NCBI RefSeq assembly: GCF_002043095.1
Contig: NZ_MVOC01000044.1
Location: forward strand, 1 to 64,000
Direction of reading: 5' to 3'
Origin: Mycobacterium sp. AT1
GTDB taxonomy: Bacteria > Actinomycetota > Actinomycetes > Mycobacteriales > Mycobacteriaceae
Length of the DNA: 64,000 nucleotides
This document shows, one piece after another, positions 58,773-64,000 of the stretch. The stretch's first letter is position 1. Each line of letters begins with the position of its first letter. The notes under the pieces are model-generated. The model was not told the origin of the DNA. It worked only from the letters and a program-made list of their open reading frames with translations, and made no database searches. The position numbers were made by a program, and so were the translations under genes.

Positions 58773-59078
58773 TCACTTTTCCCACCGCTGCGAAGCGACT
58801 CGATCCAGAGCGAATAGCCGCGACCACTTATTACTAACTGCACTTGTCTGGGCCAACTGCTCGCGGGCGGCTCGTGCCACCAGCAACGGCAATTATTCGC
58901 GAATTGGGCTTCCGGCGAACCTGCCGTACGCGCCGTTCACCACTTCGGCCACTGTCCGTACTGGCAGATTTGCGAAGCGGGTGCTCAGTCTGTGGATCAT
59001 CTCGTCGATACCCCAGTGTTCGCTCGGGCTGGCCCCGGCTATGACACACAGCGCCGTGCGTTGACGATCGCTGATCAT
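58773..59078 (-). pseudogene. Three-helix-bundle domain protein interrupted by an in-frame TAA
   Basis: Reading leftward from the ATG gives MISDRQRTALCVIAGASPSE and then MIHRLSTRFANLPVRTVAEV and YGRFAGSPIRE. After Glu the frame meets TAA (58893-58895) and continues without a break as LPLLVARAAREQLAQTS to a TGA. In the mycobacterial three-helix dimerization-domain family the helix normally runs straight through as SPIR-acidic-aromatic-x-PLLVE-x-x-AR. One base change (TAC to TAA) would restore it. The product as read is 61 residues and lacks the last helix. The family's role is unknown. A GTG- or ATG-type start 25 codons upstream (59153) is an alternative. Confidence 0.6.
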
Positions 59079-59245
59079 CCGTTCGTCGCTCTTCCTGGTT
59101 GCCGTGCAGACACCAACCGACCGAAAACCGAACTCGCCGGAGAACCGCACCACGGGGGCGGTTGCGGTTGCGACGAAGTCAGATAGTGCGCTCGCGGCGC
59201 CACCCTAGCTTCGGAATTGGTGGACCAACTCATGGCGACGCCCGA
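59079..59245. other. Intergenic stretch, no gene seen
   Basis: Between the interrupted small gene and the 3' end of lysG I see no convincing frame, hairpin or repeat. Confidence 0.4.
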
Positions 59246-60124
59246 TCAGCGACCGTGACGCAGGCTCGCGGCTGCCGCGCGCACCGCGTCGGTCACCGCG
59301 TCGACGACCGGGCTGTCGAGCTTCCAGCATTGCCAGAACAGCGGCACGTCGAGGTGCGCGTCGGCGATCCGGACGAACGTGCCGTCGGCCAACGACTCCG
59401 CCGCGGCGCGCTCCGGGTACATGGCCCACCCCAATCCGACCGTCGTCGCCGCCCGAAAGCCCTCCGAGGTTGGCACGTAGTGCACCGGTCGCGGCACGGA
59501 CCGACGAAACAGCTTGCGAAGCAACGAATCCTGAAGTGCGTCGGCGTGATTCCACGCCAACGACGGCGCCGCAGCCATCGTCGCCGCGGTGACGCCGTCC
59601 CGGAGATACCGGTTGACGAAGTCGGGGCTGGCCACCGGGAGGTATCGCATGACCCCGAGCGGCTGCGTCCGGCAACCGGCCACCGCGGTGCGCTCGGTGG
59701 TGACCGCACCCATCACGGCACCCTCCCGCAACAACCGGGCCGACCGATCCTGGTCCTCGATCCGAACGTCGAACAACACGTTCGGCAGTGCGCCGAGCAC
59801 GTCGGTGAACCACGTCGCCATCGAGTCGGCGTTGACCGCAAGCGCGACACGGGTGAGCCGATCGGCAAGTCCAGTCATCTCGGCGAGCGCTTCGGACTCC
59901 AGCAGCGCCGTCTGGGCCGCCAACCGCAGCAGCGGGATGCCGGCAGCCGTTGCCGTGCAGGGCTTCTCACGCCGTATCAACACCTGGCCGACGGCGTGTT
60001 CCAACGTCTTGATGCGCTGACTGACCGCCGAAGGCGTCACGTGCAGCCGTGACGCCGCAGCATCGAAGGAGCCCAGCTCGACGACGGCGGCGAAGGCCGC
60101 CAACTGCTGGGCATCCAGACTCAC
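59246..60124 (-). CDS. lysG: LysR family regulator LysG/ArgP
   Basis: A 292-residue LysR-type activator of the ArgP/LysG group. The HTH is DAQQLAAFAAVVELGSFDAA, SRLHVTPSAVSQRIKTLEHA. The family-specific segments ALAVNADSMATWFTDVL and VMGAVTTERTAVAGCRTQPL follow in the effector domain. It is divergent from lysE, the classic arrangement also seen in Corynebacterium and M. tuberculosis (Rv1985c-Rv1986). It activates lysE in response to lysine, arginine or similar basic amino acids. A typical T-N11-A binding site lies between the two start codons. Confidence 0.95.
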   Translation of the reverse strand: MSLDAQQLAAFAAVVELGSFDAAASRLHVTPSAVSQRIKTLEHAVGQVLIRREKPCTATAAGIPLLRLAAQTALLESEALAEMTGLADRLTRVALAVNADSMATWFTDVLGALPNVLFDVRIEDQDRSARLLREGAVMGAVTTERTAVAGCRTQPLGVMRYLPVASPDFVNRYLRDGVTAATMAAAPSLAWNHADALQDSLLRKLFRRSVPRPVHYVPTSEGFRAATTVGLGWAMYPERAAAESLADGTFVRIADAHLDVPLFWQCWKLDSPVVDAVTDAVRAAAASLRHGR

Positions 60125-60131
60125 ATTAGCG

Positions 60132-60152
60132 ATTCTAATGGTTCACCAGAAT
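60132..60152. promoter_or_regulatory. LysG binding site (ATTCT-N11-AGAAT)
   Basis: The inverted repeat ATTCT and AGAAT is separated by 11 bases, giving the canonical LysR T-N11-A box. It lies seven bases before the lysG start and 42 before the lysE start. Confidence 0.75.
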
Positions 60153-60194
60153 GATTAGCTGTACTGCGTGAGACCCGGATCGTAGCGTCGGGGC

Positions 60195-60794
60195 ATGCAC
60201 TCACCACTGGTCGTCGGCTTTCTGGCGTCCTCCGCCCTGATCGCCGCCATCGGCGCCCAGAACGCCTTCGTCCTGCGCCAGGGCATCCGCCGCGAACACG
60301 TCCTGCCGGTGGTCGCCCTGTGCACCCTGTCCGACGCCGTCCTGATCGTCGCGGGAATCGCCGGTGTCGGCGCGCTGATCGCCACTCACCCTGGCGCACT
60401 GAACGTGGTCAAGTTCGGCGGCGCCGCCTTCCTCGTCGGATACGGCCTGCTGGCCGCCAGGCGCGCGTGGAAGCCCAAGTCCCTGACGCCGTCGGACGCC
60501 GCGCCCGCGCGACTGGCCGGGGTCCTCCTGACGTGCGCCGCACTGACGTTTCTCAACCCGCACGTCTACCTCGACACCGTCGTCCTGCTCGGGGCCCTCG
60601 CCAACGAACAACGAGAGGGACGCTGGCTGTTCGGCGTCGGCGCCGTGACCGCCAGCGCGGTCTGGTTCGTCTGCCTCGGCTTCGGGGCCCGCCGGCTGTC
60701 CGGACTGTTTGCCAAGCCGTCCACCTGGCGGGTGCTCGACTGCGTCATCGCCGCGACCATGATCGGCCTCGGGGTGCTGCTCGCGACCCGCTAG
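60195..60794 (+). CDS. lysE: LysE/ArgO family basic amino acid exporter
   Basis: A 199-residue membrane exporter with six hydrophobic stretches. The N-terminus FLASSALIAAIGAQNAFVLRQG is the LysE/ArgO signature (GAQN-FVL-QG), and the fourth helix region contains FLNPHVYLDTVVLLG, also diagnostic. It exports L-lysine and L-arginine (or their toxic analogues) by proton or hydroxyl exchange, protecting against overload when peptides are abundant. Divergent from and controlled by LysG. Start ATG is followed by the family's usual short N-terminus. Confidence 0.96.
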   Translation: MHSPLVVGFLASSALIAAIGAQNAFVLRQGIRREHVLPVVALCTLSDAVLIVAGIAGVGALIATHPGALNVVKFGGAAFLVGYGLLAARRAWKPKSLTPSDAAPARLAGVLLTCAALTFLNPHVYLDTVVLLGALANEQREGRWLFGVGAVTASAVWFVCLGFGARRLSGLFAKPSTWRVLDCVIAATMIGLGVLLATR

Positions 60795-61039
60795 GGCTGG
60801 GTGACGACCCCAAACAGACCGCCGGGGAAGCAGATGACGTCGTTGCACCACGTGCCGTAGGAACCGAGCCCGGGTTGGACCGGCGGCGGGGCGTCCGTGC
60901 CACGGATGTCACCCTGGGCGCAGACCACCGTGCCACTGGAGTCGTTGCACCCGGCGACGGCCGCCGGCGCCCCGACGAGTGCGGCCGCGGCCATGCCGAA
61001 CGTCGCGACGGCCACGGCCCAGCGCAGGTGTATTCGCAT
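60791..61039 (-). CDS. Small secreted cysteine-containing protein
   Basis: An 82-residue exported protein. The signal peptide (MRIHLRWAVAVATFGMAAAA) is cleaved probably after AVAG or APAAVA. The mature part contains four cysteines, GCNDSSGTVVCAQGD and TWCNDVICFPGG, which could give two disulfides, and a PPPVQPGLGSYG linker. A GGGAGTG site precedes the ATG; the frame opens further upstream. It overlaps the lysE 3' end by four bases. I recognise no family, but such small secreted proteins are common in mycobacteria. Confidence 0.75.
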   Translation of the reverse strand: MRIHLRWAVAVATFGMAAAALVGAPAAVAGCNDSSGTVVCAQGDIRGTDAPPPVQPGLGSYGTWCNDVICFPGGLFGVVTQP

Positions 61040-61085
61040 GATCACTCCCAAGGTGCCCCACAAGCATGCACCCGCACGAGACATC

Positions 61086-61892
61086 ATGGTGAACATGACC
61101 CCAAAGAAGTCGGTCTTCATCACCGGCGCGGCCGCGGGCATCGGCCGCGCGACCGCATTGAACTTCGCGAAGAACGGCTACGTCGTCGGCGCCTACGACC
61201 TCGACGAGGTGGGCCTGAAGACGCTGTCCAAGGAGATCGAGGACCTCGGCGCCACGGCGGTGACCGGTCACCTCGACGTCACCGACGCCGACGAGATGGC
61301 CCAGCGGGTCGGCGAATTCGCCTCCGCCGCAGGCAACCGCCTCGACGTGATGATCAACAACGCGGGCATCCTCATCGCGGGGCGCTTCGAGGAGATCGCC
61401 GTCACGGCGCATCACAAGGAGATCGACGTCAACACCAAGGGCGTGGTGAACGGTCTGCATGCGGCGTTCCCGTTCCTGCGGGCCACGCCGGGGGCGGTGG
61501 TGGTGAACCTGGCGTCGGCGTCGGCGATCTACGGTCAGGCCGAACTCGCGAACTACAGCGCCACCAAATTCTTCGTGCGCGCCATGACCGAGGCCCTCGA
61601 CCTGGAATGGAAGCGCTACGGCATCCGGGTGATCGCGATGTGGCCGCTCTACGTCCAGACCGCGATGACCGCCGACGTCAGGACTGGCACCACCGACTCG
61701 CTCGGCATCCGGCTCACCGCGCAGGACATCGCCGACGACATCGTCGCCGCCGTCAACCCGTCCTTCGCGCGACGGCTGATCCACCAGGTCCACTTCCCCG
61801 TCGGATCGCAGGCCAAGACCCTGGCGGTGGGCGCCCGGTTCTCACCGGCGTGGCTGACTCGCCTGGTCAACAAGCGCCTCGCCCACAGCTGA
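61086..61892 (+). CDS. SDR family oxidoreductase
   Basis: A classical short-chain dehydrogenase of 268 residues. It has FITGAAAGIGRATALNFAKNG (TGxxxGIG), AYDLDE after strand 2 (favouring NAD(H)), INNAGILIAG, a catalytic Ser in NLASASAIYG, and YSATKFF (YxxxK). An ATG three codons later is an equally plausible start. It is divergent from the small secreted protein and converges on a small membrane-protein gene. The long C-terminus (SFARRLIHQVHFPVGSQAKT) resembles mycobacterial SDRs acting on lipids or steroids. The substrate is unknown. Confidence 0.9.
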   Translation: MVNMTPKKSVFITGAAAGIGRATALNFAKNGYVVGAYDLDEVGLKTLSKEIEDLGATAVTGHLDVTDADEMAQRVGEFASAAGNRLDVMINNAGILIAGRFEEIAVTAHHKEIDVNTKGVVNGLHAAFPFLRATPGAVVVNLASASAIYGQAELANYSATKFFVRAMTEALDLEWKRYGIRVIAMWPLYVQTAMTADVRTGTTDSLGIRLTAQDIADDIVAAVNPSFARRLIHQVHFPVGSQAKTLAVGARFSPAWLTRLVNKRLAHS

Positions 61893-61965
61893 CGCCTGAG
61901 CACTGCCCCACCCCGATCCCGGATTCCGCTCGCGCACAACGGAAGCGCTCACCCTCTCGGGATAG

Positions 61966-62196
61966 TCAGCTCTTCTTGCTTGGGATCACGATCACGACGA
62001 TGAGAGTGATGATGCTGAAGAAGAGTCCGAGGATTCCCCAGCCAATCGCGCTGCGCCCCTTGGTTCCTGCGATCACCGCGCAGATGACGGCGGCGATGAT
62101 GCTGCCGATCGCCACGAAGATGCCCTTGATGCCGCGAAGGATGAACCCTGCCGCCTCGACGTTGTCCGAAGCGAGTAGTACGACGTTGTTCAGCAT
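61966..62196 (-). CDS. Small membrane protein
   Basis: A 76-residue protein with two hydrophobic segments, GIFVAIGSIIAAVICAVIAG and IGWGILGLFFSIITLIVVIV, joined by TKGRSA, and a basic end PSKKS. The ATG giving MLNNVVLLASDNVEAAGFIL has GGAGG at good spacing and was preferred over a GTG 17 codons upstream. The family is not recognised. The C-terminal half resembles general two-TM integral membrane proteins (GWGILGLFF). It converges on the SDR gene. Confidence 0.65.
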   Translation of the reverse strand: MLNNVVLLASDNVEAAGFILRGIKGIFVAIGSIIAAVICAVIAGTKGRSAIGWGILGLFFSIITLIVVIVIPSKKS

Positions 62197-62411
62197 TGCC
62201 GGTGCCTCCGCGATGAGCCGTTGTCCGGCGTCGTTCGCCGGCCTCACCGGGTACCCCCGTCACCGCACCTGAATCAGGCTGCGGGCCACCCCCAGGAACC
62301 TGCCAGCGCAACGCCACGAATTCGTTCCGACGTCGACCGTCGTTCGCCGCAGCGTCGCCCACGCCCTGTGAACTGACGAGCGTCCGATCACCGCGCCGGA
62401 AGGACCCACCC

Positions 62412-63017
62412 ATGTCAGAGAACGACGCCACGATCACCGCCACCGTCACCGTCACCGCCCCGAGGCCCACCAGGGCGCTCGTCATCCGCCACGTGCTGGA
62501 ACGGCAACTCGGAGCTGGCCACGGCCTCGGCACCGAGCTGGTGAGCGCCTCCACCGAACTCTCTGCCTCGATGGCGCACGCACCGGCGGCCGTCGTCGAC
62601 GAAATTCGCAGCGGCGCAACGCTGCCCGCCGCACTGGCCAACACCGGCGCAGAGGTGCGTCACGTCGCCGCCAGCACCGGCACCCGGATGCGGTCCGCCA
62701 TCGGCGAGTACGTCGGAAACCAGGCCACCCTTCCGAACGCCGTCGTCGTCGGCGCCGCCGACGTCGCCGAGACCATGCTGCGGGCACAGGGAACGGTGGC
62801 CGCCACGGCCGTCGACAACGCCTTTACCCTCGCCACGACCGCCGTCCGCGGTGGCGACGTCACCGACGCGCTGAGCCAGGGCCGACGCGAGATCGCCGAC
62901 CGAACGCGCGCCGCTCGCGCCGACGTCGTCGGCGCGTGGGACCGTGCCGCCGACGAGATCCGCGGCGCCGTCACCGACTACGACGAGTACCTCGAGGCCC
63001 TGTCCGCCGACGACTGA
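62412..63017 (+). CDS. Alanine-rich hypothetical protein
   Basis: A 201-residue protein without signal peptide or membrane segment. After a Thr/Val-rich start (ATITATVTVTAPRPTR) the sequence is almost entirely helical and Ala-rich, with charged residues at regular spacing (TDALSQGRREIADRTRAARA), and suggests a long coiled or bundled helix. It is broadly reminiscent of phasin-like or HbhA-like helical proteins, but I see no decisive motif. The ATG is preceded by GGAAGGACC. It is followed closely by the iron-binding lipoprotein gene on the same strand. Confidence 0.7.
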   Translation: MSENDATITATVTVTAPRPTRALVIRHVLERQLGAGHGLGTELVSASTELSASMAHAPAAVVDEIRSGATLPAALANTGAEVRHVAASTGTRMRSAIGEYVGNQATLPNAVVVGAADVAETMLRAQGTVAATAVDNAFTLATTAVRGGDVTDALSQGRREIADRTRAARADVVGAWDRAADEIRGAVTDYDEYLEALSADD

Positions 63018-63066
63018 CCCGAGTGTTGGGCAACCCCTACGCCGGACGGCAAGTTACGCTCGCCGC

Positions 63067-64000
63067 GTGCCACCACCATGGTCCCGACGGACTTTCCTGG
63101 CAATGACCGCCGGCCTCGCCCTCACTGCCGTGGCCTGCGGGTCCGACAAGCCGGGCACGGTCGCCGGCGACGGTTCCGTCACCGTCACCCACGCCTTCGG
63201 CGAGACCAAGATTCCGTCGGCACCCAAACGGGTCGTCAGCGCCGGACTCACCGAGCAGGACGATCTGCTCGCGCTCGGGGTCGTCCCGATCGCCGTCACC
63301 GACTGGTTCGGAGGCGAACCGTTCGGCACGTGGCCGTGGGCCCTGCCGAAACTCGGTACCGCCCAACCGGTCGTGCTCAACCTCGTCGACGGCATCTCGG
63401 TCGACCAGATCGCCGCACTCAAACCAGATCTCATCGTCGCCACCAACGCGGGCCTGGATGCGGACACCTACGCCAAGCTGTCCGCGATCGCGCCGACCAT
63501 CGCCCAATCCGGCCAGCACGCTTTCTTCGAACCTTGGAAGGACCAGGCGAGCGCCATCGGCCAGGCGGTGTTCAAGTTCGACGAGATGACCAAGCTCGTC
63601 GACGCCATCGACGCCAGGTTCACCGACGTCGGCAAGAACAACACGACGTTCAGCGGCAAGAAGGTCGTCGTGGTCAGCGCGACGGCCTTCCAAGATCAAT
63701 ACGACGTCACCCCGCCCGGGTGGCGCACCGAGTTCCTGACCCAGATGGGCTTCGCGATCCCGGACGAGGTCAACGCCTTCGTAGAGAACGACCGGGCTCA
63801 GGTTCCGCGCGACAAGTTGGCCTCGGTTCTCGACGCCGCCGACGTCGTGGTGTGGAAGACGGAGAGCGACGACGAGCAGGCTGCGCTCGTCGCCGACCCG
63901 GTGTTCACCGCGCTGAAGTCGACGCTCGCCAAGCGCAACGTCTTCACCGGCAAGGAACTCGCCGGCGCACTCGCCTTCTCCTCGGTGCTCTCGTACCCGG
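63067..64000 (+). CDS. fecB2: Iron-siderophore ABC transporter substrate-binding lipoprotein (3' end outside window)
   Basis: At least 311 residues of a FecB/FhuD-like periplasmic binding protein. It starts at a GTG. The signal has a twin-arginine motif, SRRTFLAM, and a lipobox, LTAVAC, with the lipidated cysteine at position 24, indicating Tat export and lipid anchoring. The binding-protein core shows VTVTHAFGETKIPSAPKRVV, then LLALGVVPIAVTDWFGG and ISVDQIAALKPDLIVATNAG, the usual class III pattern. It should bind a ferric siderophore or heme. Synteny with the PolD and FadD2 genes matches Rv0265c (FecB2) in M. tuberculosis, as I remember. No permease genes are visible in the window. Confidence 0.9.
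   Translation, partial: MPPPWSRRTFLAMTAGLALTAVACGSDKPGTVAGDGSVTVTHAFGETKIPSAPKRVVSAGLTEQDDLLALGVVPIAVTDWFGGEPFGTWPWALPKLGTAQPVVLNLVDGISVDQIAALKPDLIVATNAGLDADTYAKLSAIAPTIAQSGQHAFFEPWKDQASAIGQAVFKFDEMTKLVDAIDARFTDVGKNNTTFSGKKVVVVSATAFQDQYDVTPPGWRTEFLTQMGFAIPDEVNAFVENDRAQVPRDKLASVLDAADVVVWKTESDDEQAALVADPVFTALKSTLAKRNVFTGKELAGALAFSSVLSYP

Noticed and set aside
58633..59064. A 143-residue plus-strand frame after the MFS gene
   Set aside because: It overlaps the end of the MFS gene, shows no domain or ribosome-binding site and is antisense to the three-helix-domain gene.
61918..61967. Possible terminator hairpin between the SDR and the small membrane-protein gene
   Set aside because: Inverted segments (ATCCCG/CGGGAT and TTCCG/CGGAA) exist but are not concentric with equal spacing and leave large unpaired regions; too weak to list.
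1..64000. tRNA, rRNA, CRISPR arrays, insertion sequences, integrases or attachment sites
   Set aside because: I looked for cloverleaf patterns, regularly spaced repeats, transposase-like proteins and flanking direct repeats and saw none; the accessory gene groups show no visible mobility genes.

Overview
The window is high-GC DNA from a mycobacterium, most likely a rapidly growing Mycolicibacterium-type species. The main signs are an antigen 85-type mycolyltransferase, a hemophore-related secreted protein, two-half FadE and FadD enzymes, a PolD-type NHEJ polymerase, a DUF2236 oxygenase, a TIGR00027 methyltransferase, a carboxylic acid reductase and GAF-ANTAR regulators. Genes are densely packed, with many ATGA or GTGA start/stop overlaps. 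I see no rRNA, tRNA, CRISPR array, insertion sequence or prophage.

Left part (1-24.5 kb). A sulfation operon comes first: sulfatase, Stf0-type sulfotransferase, CysD and CysNC, the last three translationally coupled so that PAPS supply is tied to its user. Then come trans-aconitate methyltransferase, an amidohydrolase, a methyltransferase, and a DUF2236/TetR divergent pair with a clear shared operator. These are followed by a hydrolase, a hydroxyacid dehydrogenase and a two-half acyl-CoA dehydrogenase (fadE6-like). A LysR/permease/(R)-amine-transaminase-like cassette, a transglutaminase, an SDR, an antigen 85 protein and a metallo-hydrolase separate these from fadD2-like and PolD. As I remember it, the conserved genes match M. 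tuberculosis Rv0269c-Rv0276, Rv0281 and Rv0294-Rv0296c, but the ESX-3 block expected between them is absent here.

Middle (24.5-49.5 kb). This holds a STAS protein, small secreted proteins, a sugar porter, a UvrA paralogue, a three-gene envelope operon (Holin-X, DUF3618, DUF4235), carboxylic acid reductase and a hemophore-like protein. Next is a one-carbon/sulfur operon: Zn-dehydrogenase, a methylenetetrahydrofolate reductase with an N-terminal cysteine motif, a methyltransferase and D-cysteine desulfhydrase. A giant indolepyruvate:ferredoxin oxidoreductase divergent from an Lrp regulator, a TetR/NDH-2 pair and two tandem GAF-ANTAR proteins follow.

Right part (49.5-64 kb). The most unusual region is 49.6-58.7 kb. 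A TetR regulator with an apparent AUC start and an agmatine deiminase lie divergent from a fused kinase/class III PLP enzyme. That gene converges on a GntR-controlled operon encoding a phosphonatase-like HAD hydrolase and a phosphonate-associated-type dehydrogenase, with a divergent PHS-type MFS transporter. I read this as a candidate pathway for a phosphorylated or phosphono amino-alcohol. A nonsense-interrupted three-helix-domain gene, the LysG/LysE export pair, an SDR and small membrane and secreted proteins follow. A Tat-type iron-siderophore binding lipoprotein runs off the right end.
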